A stretch of 13,544 nucleotides of DNA from CAVZKK01 sp964573475 (GCA_964573475.1 CAZNJT010000043.1:1-13544); one strand, 5' to 3'; shown: positions 1-7,182, numbered from the stretch's first letter. The notes: a model not told the origin generated them from the sequence alone. Program-made: numbers and translations.

Positions 1-798
1 TGGTACAAATCGTCTGATGGATTGAAGATTCATGGTTGGTACTTGCCCGCAGCGTCTGGAACGCCCCCTCACCCAGCTGTGGTTTACGCTCATGGAGGAC
101 CGTGGGGGCAGGTTCTAGATAGATGGGATCCATTTCTACAAGCACTCTCTCAAAGCGGGTTTGCTGTGTTTACTCCCAATTTCAGAGGATCGACCGGATA
201 CGGAGCAGAGTTCCGCAACATGGACTTATCTGATCCAGGCGGCGGAGACCTGGAGGACACTGCTTCTGGCGCTGAATGGCTGACCAAACAGAAGGAGATA
301 GACAAATCTAGGATCGCTATATGGGGTGCCTCCTACGGCGGGTATATGACCCTAATGGCTCTCGTAAAGAAACCGAGAGTTTTTGCTGCCGGAGTCGCAA
401 CCGTGCCTATTACAAACTGGCAAGAAATGTACGAACTGGATGACGCAGTAATGCGCAAGTTTGACCTCGAGATGTTCGGAGGTTCCCCAAAGGAGAAAAG
501 GGAGCTTTATCGCGATAGATCGCCAATGACTCATATCTCGAAAATCAAAGCGCCTGTCTTGATCAGTTGCGGACGACACGACTCTCGCTGTCCAATCCAA
601 CCAGTCGAAAAGTTCGTGAAGAAGCTTGAAGAGATGAATCACCCGCACGAGTTTAGAGTAGAAGAGAAAGAAGGACACGGCTTTGCAAGAGTCGATGCCA
701 TGGTGAGAGAAGTGACACTTGGGGTGAAGTACCTCAAGAAGACACTTGGGACAGGTTTGCAGCGAAAGCGAGCCTTGCGCGCACGTCACGCGAAATAG
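1..798 (+). CDS. S9 family serine peptidase (prolyl oligopeptidase / acylaminoacyl-peptidase type), 5'-truncated by window edge
   Basis: The frame is open from base 1, so only the C-terminal alpha/beta-hydrolase domain is visible and the usual N-terminal beta-propeller would lie outside. The catalytic triad can be read: nucleophile Ser in GASYGG (codon 331-333), Asp in CGRHDSRCP (codon 580-582) and His in EGHGF (codon 676-678). The AHGGPWG stretch near the start is the typical oxyanion-side motif. Family members cleave short peptides or N-acylated residues, usually in the cytoplasm; substrate cannot be told from this part. The TTG at 22 lies inside the domain and is not a real start. The domain normally ends near VKYLKKTLG; here about 16 extra residues, rich in Arg and Lys, follow before the stop. 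The class is secure, the exact specificity is not. Confidence 0.93.
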   Translation, partial: WYKSSDGLKIHGWYLPAASGTPPHPAVVYAHGGPWGQVLDRWDPFLQALSQSGFAVFTPNFRGSTGYGAEFRNMDLSDPGGGDLEDTASGAEWLTKQKEIDKSRIAIWGASYGGYMTLMALVKKPRVFAAGVATVPITNWQEMYELDDAVMRKFDLEMFGGSPKEKRELYRDRSPMTHISKIKAPVLISCGRHDSRCPIQPVEKFVKKLEEMNHPHEFRVEEKEGHGFARVDAMVREVTLGVKYLKKTLGTGLQRKRALRARHAK

Positions 799-874
799 TG
801 CTCCTGCGAGAGCTCGCCAAGGAACAGTATCAGAAAACGGACATACCCACAGTCTTAAGCGGCTTCGTTTGGTT

Positions 875-902
875 GGTTTGGGGTAAAGTTCTATCCCAAA
901 CC
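875..902. repeat. Perfect 8-bp hairpin downstream of the S9 peptidase gene
   Basis: GGTTTGGG (875-882) and CCCAAACC (895-902) are exact inverted copies separated by 12 nt. The hairpin lies 77 nt past the peptidase stop. T-runs follow at 1020-1026 and 1064-1069. It could be part of a 3' UTR or terminator structure, but archaeal termination mainly needs T-runs, so the role is open. The rest of 799-1077 shows no convincing gene; the 63-codon frame starting at 798 is unrecognised. Confidence 0.4.
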
Positions 903-1005
903 CGAATGAGGGTTATTACATATAAGGGGGGGTCTACCCGTATTGGCTGGTTTTCACTCCTAAAATACGCCTTAACAACAAAGCGTTAGAAGCCAACGTT
1001 CAATG

Positions 1006-1014
1006 TATATATAA
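1006..1014 (+). promoter_or_regulatory. Candidate TATA box upstream of the integrase gene
   Basis: TATATATAA is the best archaeal TATA-like element upstream of the integrase. It would put the transcript start near 1035-1040 and leave an untranslated leader of about 110 nt containing the 1078-1111 hairpin. No clear BRE purine stretch precedes it, so this is a weak call. Confidence 0.25.
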
Positions 1015-1077
1015 CTGACTTTTTTTGTCACTTATCTAAGGCTGCATAACTTACTTTTCATAGTTTTTTGTTAATAT

Positions 1078-1111
1078 GCCCACATGAGCCGTGCCTCCAC
1101 GTGGCGTGGGC
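1078..1111. repeat. Imperfect hairpin in the integrase leader
   Basis: GCCCAC (1078-1083) pairs with GTGGGC (1106-1111). Inside it GCC (1088-1090) pairs with GGC (1103-1105) and GTG (1091-1093) with CAC (1098-1100), leaving small bulges. The structure is much more GC-rich than the flanking T-rich DNA and ends 24 nt before the ribosome binding site. It could be an RNA fold affecting integrase translation, a recombinase or repressor site, or chance. Confidence 0.4.
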
Positions 1112-1135
1112 GGATTAAACCAAATCGGTATAAAA

Positions 1136-1141
1136 GAGGTG
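1136..1141 (+). promoter_or_regulatory. Ribosome binding site that sets the integrase start
   Basis: GAGGTG lies 6 nt before the TTG at 1148 and is the only good Shine-Dalgarno match near the 5' end. It favours TTG 1148 over the in-frame GTG at 1091, which lies inside the hairpin, and over the GTG at 1139, which overlaps the site itself. Confidence 0.65.
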
Positions 1142-1147
1142 AAAAAG

Positions 1148-2182
1148 TTGACGTTCGAAAACGAATTTTTAAATGACAATGCAACCCTTCAGTGGCTTAA
1201 CGCACAGAAAAGAGGAACGATGTATGCCTATAAATACTCATGGAAGTTTTTCCTTGAATTCACAGAGCTTACTGGCGACAAACTTATTGAAAGCCGAAAA
1301 GCTGACAAAGATTATACATGGGAGAGAAAGACACTTGAGTTCAAAAACTGGCTTATTCAAAGAGGTTTAAGCGATAATTCAGCAGTGGGCGCAACAACAG
1401 CGGTGCGTTCGTTTTTCGCTTATTTTAGGCTTGACTTGAGTTTTAAGCGCACGGAAAGAGCCAAACTTGCTGAAGCAACACGGAAAATTGAAGATTATAG
1501 GTTTAGCATCGAGGACTTAAAGAAAATGTATGATGTTGGAGACTTAGAGGAAAAATATGTTTTGACGGCAGGCAAAAGTTTCGGTTTACGTTCAAGCGAT
1601 TTTCTGAAGCTAAAGCGGGGCGACTTGGAGCCTTACCTTGAGCGTCCCGTGCCGATAAGTATAGGCGAAATTACGACACAGAAAGAGCGGACGAAGGCTT
1701 ATCCGTTCATCGACAACGACGCCAAGGTTATCATAAAACTGATGCTTCAAAAAATGGATAGGGAAGGAACGACGAAGCCGAACGACAGAGTTTTAACTTT
1801 TTCAGATGAAATACAGTTGAGCAGAGTCGTCAAACGTCTTACTGAAAAAGCAGGGATTAAAACGGGAAATAAGCAAGTTCGCTTCCACAATTTGCGAAAG
1901 TTTCTGATTGACCGTATAAGTAGGTTTATGAGCGAAAGCAAATGGAAGCAGATTGTCGGTAAGAAAATCAGCGAAGGCGCTTACGTTTCGCCTGAAAGCC
2001 TCAGAGAAGATTATGCGAGGGCTATGAATGAAACAGTTTTCAGTAAAATAACTGAATGCAACGGTGGCTCATGTGCTGAAGAGTTTGAGCAAATCAAGGA
2101 AAACGAATTATTAAGTCACCTTAAAGCGGGTTGGCAAATCGTGCATAGGCTCAGCGATGGGCAGATAATCGTTAGGCGGTAA
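1148..2182 (+). CDS. Archaeal tyrosine recombinase / integrase
   Basis: A site-specific recombinase of about 344 residues from the TTG start, the normal size for archaeal phage-type integrases. The N-terminal part (roughly residues 1-120) looks like a helical core-binding domain (YKYSWKFFLEF, LSDNSAVGATTAVRSFF). The catalytic domain shows Arg I in GKSFGLRSSDF (codon 1589-1591, residue 148), a likely catalytic Lys in TTQKERTKAYPF, and box II RFHNLRK with His 247 and Arg 250. In the next box the usual LGH is replaced by VGKK. The nucleophilic Tyr is either the one in GAYVSP (residue 279) or that in REDYARAM (residue 289); I cannot decide by eye. The protein ends in a GWQIVHRLSDGQIIVRR tail seen in related archaeal enzymes. 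It converges on the LamG gene. No tRNA or attachment site was found beside it. Confidence 0.9.
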   Translation: MTFENEFLNDNATLQWLNAQKRGTMYAYKYSWKFFLEFTELTGDKLIESRKADKDYTWERKTLEFKNWLIQRGLSDNSAVGATTAVRSFFAYFRLDLSFKRTERAKLAEATRKIEDYRFSIEDLKKMYDVGDLEEKYVLTAGKSFGLRSSDFLKLKRGDLEPYLERPVPISIGEITTQKERTKAYPFIDNDAKVIIKLMLQKMDREGTTKPNDRVLTFSDEIQLSRVVKRLTEKAGIKTGNKQVRFHNLRKFLIDRISRFMSESKWKQIVGKKISEGAYVSPESLREDYARAMNETVFSKITECNGGSCAEEFEQIKENELLSHLKAGWQIVHRLSDGQIIVRR

Positions 2183-2229
2183 AGTTTCGTTGCAGCGGGC
2201 AGGGAAGCGGACATACTTAAAAGACGAAC

Positions 2230-2251
2230 GGATTACCTTCAAAAGTAATCC
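2230..2251 (+). terminator. Hairpin after the integrase, candidate terminator
   Basis: GGATTAC (2230-2236) and GTAATCC (2245-2251) are perfect inverted arms with an 8-nt loop, 48 nt past the integrase stop. A short T-run (2281-2285) follows. In this 168-nt convergent gap it may mark transcript ends from either side. Confidence 0.4.
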
Positions 2252-2315
2252 TTAATTGAATTCTAGCCCGTTGATTGTTCTCTTTTTCGATACTCTTGTT
2301 GGGTTCAACCAAACG

Positions 2316-2321
2316 AAAAAA
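2316..2321 (-). terminator. T-run past the LamG/dockerin gene, candidate terminator
   Basis: On the minus strand a run of six T lies 30 nt after the stop of the LamG/dockerin gene. Archaeal polymerase commonly releases at such T-runs. It is a short signal and therefore only tentative. Confidence 0.3.
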
Positions 2322-2350
2322 TCTTGAGAAAACAGATCCGAACGTGCCTG

Positions 2351-5300
2351 TTATGGGTATTTTTGGCCGTAGGTTACGCAGGCAGCAGTCACGTCGTATA
2401 TGTCTATTATGCCATTGCCATCTAGGTCGCAGTTCGGGTAATAAAGAGGGTCGGGCGGCGGGCCTATTTTTGAATCATAACATATGCATATGGCTGTTAT
2501 GTCGTATATGTCCACTTCAAAGTAAGGTTCCACTACATCGCCTGGGATAGTTACTATTATCCAGCCGCCGGTGCAGTTGTTATCAGAAATATCAGTTTCG
2601 TTCCGAAGTGGCCAAGCATAAGCCCATATGGTGTAGTTGCCATAAGCAAAACCAGTAGAGTTCCATGTGAAGGTTGTGGTTGTGGAGTTTCCGCTGGTTA
2701 AAGTGATGGCTTTAGTTTCAATAAGGGTCTGGTTTGCGTATGCTGTTACATTGAAAGTTTCAGCGTAGTAGCCATCATTTGCTATACTGACATTGATAGG
2801 TATAGAATATCCTTGCCCAACAACACTTTTTGAAGCAACAGATGCCACTCTTATGTTATGTAATGGTGTAGCAGAAATGGTCCAGTTTTCTAGGCTCACT
2901 TCATACGTTGCAAGTGTACCTCTTTGGATTTCACCTTGCAATGACAAGTTTGTGGTTTTATTAACACGGCCACAGGCAAAAGCAACAGTCATGTTATAGG
3001 ATTCAACTTCATAAGCGGCTCTCGTGGAGTCTATAGTTATGTTGAAACTTGTTGTGAAAGGTATGAAAATCAATTGTGAATCGTTAAAGTTGTTTCCACT
3101 TGCCCAAGAAGCATTTACGGTGTTAATGTATACTCCTTGTCCGGTAGTTCCAATTGTGCCGTTACCGGTTTCAACAAGTAAATCCACATGATGATATTGC
3201 CCAGTGACAAGATTAATGATAACACCCCCGCACTTGAGATACGCCCCAATAGATATGTCTAAGAGAATCTTTGTAATTGCACTTGCAAAGGTATCTAAGG
3301 GTATTTCTTTGCTTGTTAGAGACTTGTATATTAGCTCTGCCCCTGTCATTGTATCCCCAAGCACTTCGACTTTAGCGTAAAGAACCTTCAACAAACAATC
3401 CCCTAAATCTGTCATTGCCTTGGCGTTTCCTAAATATAGGAAACCTAAAGGGAACAAAGAGTAGAGATGCGCTTGCTGTGATTCACTTTCAGCTGATACA
3501 CTGACCAGCAAAGGCGCTGGCCCTAAATCAGGAATGCCAGCTGGTATTGCGAATTTTCCTTGTTCATTGGCAAAAACGCTTCCGAAATAGGTAAGACCCA
3601 TTTTCAAATCTACTTCTGAGTTTGGAAGCCAACCAACACCCTCAACAAGTATAGCCTCTTTTTCGAATCCCATGGGTTGCCCACTTGGGCCATGCACGGA
3701 GATTCTTGGATTAGGCGCTATGGTCTGCATCGTTTTACGGACACCGCCAATCAATTGACCATCAATATAGGCTTCGACATCGACAACTCCGTCCCCCAGC
3801 GTAATACTACTGGTTTCTATTCTAAGAACGGCATTGAGCTCTTGTCCCGCTGGCACATCTATTACAATGTCGGATGACGTATCATATATGTGACCATTTA
3901 TTTCCAATTCTGCTTGGCATCCCACTGGAAGCTGCTTCTTCACCTTGATAGTCATCTCTTTCGATGCTTCGAAAGGATTTACTAACTTGAATGGAACCTG
4001 CCCCGTCCCCCCTTGAACTACGTCATCTTCGATATCGATGTTTCTCTGCATGGCTTGTGTAGTGGGTGAGTATGTGAGAACCACTCTGATGCAATGGTGC
4101 CCGCTGGCGGTTGCATTCCAGTAGATACTGAAAACATGAGTCTCGTTCTCCTGCAACGAAATATCAGATAAATACCCTACACTTGTGAAATAGCCTCCGA
4201 CCGTCAGTCCTGACATTTGAAAATCTACTCGACTTATATTTAGCGTGTGATTGTAGGGATTATGAAGAGTTACTCCGATTGTTGTGTTCTGTCCGTAGAC
4301 TGGGGGATATGGAATGACAAAGATGCTTCCTGCAACGTAGGGGATAGGTTCTGGAGGGAATGCCCCTTCGTTTCCCGTGGTAGGGGTAAGTTGTATGGGA
4401 AGTGGGTGTTTGTACCAAGCTTTTGGATAGTCAGAGCTTCCCTTGGAGGCTGCTTCTACCACAAGATTTGGCAGATGATCAAAAATGAAAACTTGCCAAG
4501 TTCCAGGAGGTATTGTTCCCATGTTTTTCCAGTCGAAGAAGATGTCCAAGTCAGATGACGTAAGATTGTTCAGAATTGTTATGTTGTATCCTGACTGCAC
4601 GGGGGCTAGGATGATATTTGAGTCTGCGATTTCGCCCTCAAAAACATATGGATACGATAAGGTCAAAGTGATGTTCTTGTCACTGTCCAAATCGACTATC
4701 CACCATGCGGGCTTGTAGTCTGGATGTGAAGCGCTAACATTATAGGTTCCAAAAGGCAAATCAAAAGATGCATATCCAGAAATATTTGAATAGGCTGTAA
4801 AATTGGCTACTTTAACCGAAGCATTATTGACTGGCAAACTACTGGAGTTCATAACACATACGGTTAGCCTATTAGCGCGCGCGCCTGTCATGTCTATTTG
4901 TATTTCTTGCTGACTCAAGGCGCTATTGTATATGCGGACTTCGTCTATGATGCCGTTGAAGTGTGCCCAAGTTGACCCATAAGAGTCGCAGCCGATCGCA
5001 AGCCATTTAGTGGTCACCTGTATTGGTCCCGATAAAGCGTAGCTTCCGTCAGGCTGGCCGTTCATGTAGAATTGCACGCGGGAGCCGTCGTAGGTCATGG
5101 CTATGTGCGTCCACGTGTTCAGTGGAAGGTCACTTTCTGACGGTTGCTGATCGGGATACTGGTTTACCGCATATGCGACCCTGTGCGTGCCTCCGTAGAT
5201 GTTAAGCGTGTAAATGCTGCCCCCGTTCCAGTCAGTTCGGCTGACGATGTGAGAATTGTCACCTACACTGTCCACATATGCTTGGGCAGACACCCATGCT

Positions 5301-6223
5301 TCAACGGTCACCTGAGAGGTGACACCAAGGCTGCTACTGGCTTCAATACGGACGTAATCGTCGACACCGTCAAAGCTCAAAGCCTTTCCGAACTTTCCGT
5401 CAACCCAAACAGGACCGTCAATGAGTGCACCAGTGTTACCATTTCCACTACTGTCTGCGGTCGTGTTTCCAGAACATTCGTCAAACTTCCAATAACCAAC
5501 CAGCGCGCGCATATCGTTTTGTATTTCCTGTTGACTTAACGCTCTGTCGTAAATTCTGACTTCGTCAATCGTCCCATTGAAGAAATACCCAAGATACGGT
5601 GGGTTCTTGGACCCGATTGTGAGAGGGTTTGTGTTTGAGCTGAGTCCCGAGGTCCAAGGTAAGCTAGAATCAAGGAAACCGTTGATATATACTCTCATAA
5701 GGGACCCGTTATATGTTGCTGCTACATGTGTCCATGTCTCTCTTGGAACGACTTCTATAGAAGTTTGAAATACTGAGGTGTATCCATCACCAATACCTAA
5801 CCCGAAACCAATATGACCGAGGTTATCATGAATCACTAAATGAAGGTTAGTGCCTCCATTCCAAGCATCTTTGCCTAAAACTCGACTGTCACTATAGGTC
5901 GCATCTAAAGGTAGGCATACCCATGCCATGAGCGTCACAGATGTTGAAAAGTGCAAACTATTGCTGTCTTCCACTTTAACGTAATCATCAACACCATCAA
6001 AACTTGAAGCCTTCCCGTATTTTCCATCAACCCAAGCTGGGTCACTATACAATGTACCAGTGTTGTTATTGCCACTACTATCCGTTGCCGTAGTTCCAGA
6101 ACCATCATCAAATTTCCAGTATCCAACTAGTCCACTTTCCGAACCCACAGACTTGATCACGAAACTAGAAGCAAAAACCGAAAGCAACAAGACAGTCGTC
6201 ATAAATAACGCTACACTCTTCAT
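2351..6223 (-). CDS. Large secreted protein: signal peptide, two LamG-like domains, CARDB-like domain, dockerin-like tail
   Basis: Exported 1290-residue surface protein. Start chosen at the ATG at 6223: it opens a signal peptide (MKSVALFMTTVLLLSVFASS) and follows GGGAGA by 6 nt, whereas the 20 codons upstream from TTG 6283 are charged and overlap a gene relic in another frame. Domains: LamG-like/ConA-like lectin about 32-238 and again 239-447 (each GYWKFD...SSGN...SFDGVDDYV...WTH...G.IDEVRIY..ALSQQEI), a carboxypeptidase-regulatory-like beta domain 452-525, a long Asn/Thr-rich unassigned middle 526-1120, a CARDB-like domain about 1122-1226, and a dockerin-like tail 1228-1290. Many N-x-S/T sequons suggest glycosylation. 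LamG folds usually bind sugars, and dockerins dock to cohesins. The first dockerin calcium loop is damaged. No C-terminal membrane anchor. A TATA-like CTTATAGAG lies at 6345-6353. The middle is not recognised. Confidence 0.93.
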   Translation of the reverse strand: MKSVALFMTTVLLLSVFASSFVIKSVGSESGLVGYWKFDDGSGTTATDSSGNNNTGTLYSDPAWVDGKYGKASSFDGVDDYVKVEDSNSLHFSTSVTLMAWVCLPLDATYSDSRVLGKDAWNGGTNLHLVIHDNLGHIGFGLGIGDGYTSVFQTSIEVVPRETWTHVAATYNGSLMRVYINGFLDSSLPWTSGLSSNTNPLTIGSKNPPYLGYFFNGTIDEVRIYDRALSQQEIQNDMRALVGYWKFDECSGNTTADSSGNGNTGALIDGPVWVDGKFGKALSFDGVDDYVRIEASSSLGVTSQVTVEAWVSAQAYVDSVGDNSHIVSRTDWNGGSIYTLNIYGGTHRVAYAVNQYPDQQPSESDLPLNTWTHIAMTYDGSRVQFYMNGQPDGSYALSGPIQVTTKWLAIGCDSYGSTWAHFNGIIDEVRIYNSALSQQEIQIDMTGARANRLTVCVMNSSSLPVNNASVKVANFTAYSNISGYASFDLPFGTYNVSASHPDYKPAWWIVDLDSDKNITLTLSYPYVFEGEIADSNIILAPVQSGYNITILNNLTSSDLDIFFDWKNMGTIPPGTWQVFIFDHLPNLVVEAASKGSSDYPKAWYKHPLPIQLTPTTGNEGAFPPEPIPYVAGSIFVIPYPPVYGQNTTIGVTLHNPYNHTLNISRVDFQMSGLTVGGYFTSVGYLSDISLQENETHVFSIYWNATASGHHCIRVVLTYSPTTQAMQRNIDIEDDVVQGGTGQVPFKLVNPFEASKEMTIKVKKQLPVGCQAELEINGHIYDTSSDIVIDVPAGQELNAVLRIETSSITLGDGVVDVEAYIDGQLIGGVRKTMQTIAPNPRISVHGPSGQPMGFEKEAILVEGVGWLPNSEVDLKMGLTYFGSVFANEQGKFAIPAGIPDLGPAPLLVSVSAESESQQAHLYSLFPLGFLYLGNAKAMTDLGDCLLKVLYAKVEVLGDTMTGAELIYKSLTSKEIPLDTFASAITKILLDISIGAYLKCGGVIINLVTGQYHHVDLLVETGNGTIGTTGQGVYINTVNASWASGNNFNDSQLIFIPFTTSFNITIDSTRAAYEVESYNMTVAFACGRVNKTTNLSLQGEIQRGTLATYEVSLENWTISATPLHNIRVASVASKSVVGQGYSIPINVSIANDGYYAETFNVTAYANQTLIETKAITLTSGNSTTTTFTWNSTGFAYGNYTIWAYAWPLRNETDISDNNCTGGWIIVTIPGDVVEPYFEVDIYDITAICICYDSKIGPPPDPLYYPNCDLDGNGIIDIYDVTAACVTYGQKYP
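4883..6130 (-). repeat. Tandem duplication of the LamG-like domain inside the gene
   Basis: About 5510-6130 and 4883-5509 encode two consecutive LamG-like copies of near equal length with the same opening (LVGYWKFD) and closing (DEVRIY, ALSQQEIQ) motifs. DNA similarity is strongest at the copy ends. Each copy is followed by a GC-alternating tract at the junction (5503-5510 and 4875-4884). Confidence 0.75.
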
Positions 6224-6229
6224 TCTCCT

Positions 6230-6235
6230 TCTCCC
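6230..6235 (-). promoter_or_regulatory. Ribosome binding site deciding the LamG protein start
   Basis: On the minus strand GGGAGA precedes ATG 6223 by 6 nt, with a second AGGAGA directly abutting the ATG. This double purine site, together with the signal peptide that follows, fixes the start. Confidence 0.65.
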
Positions 6236-6251
6236 ATTTTCGTTGTATTCT

Positions 6252-6345
6252 TTATCCTTGAATCGATGCTCTAGCAGGGTCAACTCGACCCTCAGCCGTA
6301 GTGTAAATGGTTTCGCCTGCTTGAAAATAAAGGTTACGAAAAATC
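6252..6345 (-). pseudogene. Relic of a NosD-type protein N-terminus
   Basis: Read on the minus strand, this stretch encodes AGETIYTTAEGRVDP followed by ARASIQ and a stop at 6252-6254. It aligns without gaps to ASGTIYIRADGSIDP and PTAPIQ of the NosD-like protein at 7272-10535, with 11 of 21 residues identical. A weakly hydrophobic stretch precedes it, as a decayed signal peptide would. The DNA just beyond the stop (AATACAACGAAAATGG) again resembles the next NosD codons (AATACAACGAAATGG), so an insertion with frame loss is likely. It sits immediately upstream of the LamG gene start, in a different frame. No function is expected as protein, although the DNA may now serve as the 5' UTR or promoter of the LamG gene. 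Confidence 0.55.
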
Positions 6346-6371
6346 TCTATAAGCATTCTCAAAAGCAGTAG

Positions 6372-6500
6372 TCTGTTTGCCATGGCTTTAGACTATTAGT
6401 TAAGACGTTCAAAGAGGTTAAAAGGCTTATTACAACTGGATTTGAATATGTCTATCACCAAGAAGGCGTAATACTCTTCAGGAAGCGAAAGCCAATATGA
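6372..6500 (+). pseudogene. C-terminal gene fragment resembling an archaeal integrase tail
   Basis: An open frame without a start, entered from a stop at 6369-6371, ends at TGA 6498-6500. Its last residues (EVKRLITTGFEYVYHQEG, then VILFRKRKPI) follow the same pattern as the tail of the intact integrase here (LLSHLKAGWQIVHRLSDG, then QIIVRR): L..G, aromatic, .V, G, hydrophobic pair, R, basic. I infer the tail of a second, lost recombinase. A methyltransferase-type C-terminus is an alternative I cannot exclude. The stop overlaps the ATG of the following deacetylase fragment (ATGA), a translational-coupling arrangement. Confidence 0.4.
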
Positions 6501-6844
6501 AAATTCCAGAAAGTAAAATAATAATGACTTTTCATGAAAAGTTTAAGCAGTATGATCTAGGCGAAGGGCATCCCTTTAGAGGAGACAGGTTTGCAAATGC
6601 AATGAAGTTCTTTGAAAGTCAAGGCTTGCTCAGTCTTTCTGAAATTGCCCTTGTTGAACCTCAGCCAGCATCAAGAGCGGAACTGTTAAGGATTCACACG
6701 GAAGATTACATTGATTTCATTTTCCGTTTGGCAAATGAAAGCAAGCCTTATGATTTTGAGACGCTCGCACTTCTTCATGTTAGTTTCACTTTCACTGGCT
6801 TCAATCTTGCTTTAGTAGGGTGGTATATGATTGTAGTTGACTGA
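6497..6844 (+). pseudogene. Truncated histone-deacetylase superfamily (AcuC-like) N-terminus
   Basis: Residues 1 to about 89 look like the start of archaeal HDAC-superfamily deacylases: FHEKFKQYDLGEGHPFRGDRF, then an LLRIHTEDYIDFIF segment and PYDFE. Intact members run to about 340-370 residues; this frame stops at 115. The zinc-binding Asp/His residues and the catalytic His pair, which lie later in the fold, are absent, so the product cannot be an active deacetylase. Similarity appears to end near position 6764; the last 26 residues (ending GWYMIVVD) do not fit the family and probably come from the junction with foreign or rearranged DNA. The ATG overlaps the stop of the preceding fragment. 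A spurious short protein may still be made. Confidence 0.7.
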
Positions 6845-6892
6845 AAAGTTCCGAGGCGTCGCTCAGCCTTTAAAGGAGTTGAGCCGTTGATG

Positions 6893-6965
6893 AGTACTAT
6901 GAGAAATTGGGTGAACCACGTATAATATTATAGTACGTGTTTCACTCTGTCTTCTGTAGTACTAT
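6893..6965. repeat. Inverted repeat framed by 8-bp direct repeats
   Basis: GTGAACCACGTA (6911-6922) and TACGTGTTTCAC (6934-6945) are inverted arms matching at 11 of 12 positions around an 11-nt AT loop that itself contains TAATATTA. The whole is bracketed by AGTACTAT at 6893-6900 and at 6958-6965. The layout resembles a protein-binding dyad or a tiny insertion with target duplication. Confidence 0.6.
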
Positions 6966-7182
6966 TTAAGCGGTTAAAGACATACTGATGCTCCGTTATT
7001 GTGGCCAGACGTTGGATAAAGCTTTACGCCACAAGGTTAAGAGAGAAGAACTCATTGCAATGTTGCACGTAGTTTTAGGCTTTGATGTAGCCTTTTCCTT
7101 TTTGGAGTTTAGCGCGCGCGCGAGTGTGAAAGCGAGACCCTGCGCGTAGCCTTCACGTAATACGCGAAATTAATAGGCCTCA

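Noticed and set aside
798..989. 63-codon frame starting GTG right at the peptidase stop
   Set aside because: No family signal and no clear ribosome site; the frame runs through a perfect hairpin.
836..2216. Near-identical 12-mers around CGGACATAC on both sides of the integrase (838-846 and 2208-2216) as attachment repeats
   Set aside because: Only nine exact bases, which is expected by chance in a window this size, and no tRNA-like or other target structure around them.
2296..2313. TTGGGTTCAACCAAAC as a tRNA T-arm remnant and integration target
   Set aside because: The bases after the loop do not pair as a T-stem and no acceptor or anticodon arm is present nearby.
6224..6283. Longer start (TTG 6283) for the LamG protein
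   Set aside because: The extra 20 residues are charged, precede a clean signal peptide, and overlap the NosD relic in another frame; ATG 6223 has a good ribosome site.
6988..7149. 53-codon plus-strand frame (MLRYCGQTLDKALRHK...)
   Set aside because: No ribosome site or recognisable motif, and its end is an alternating GC tract; not enough to call a gene.
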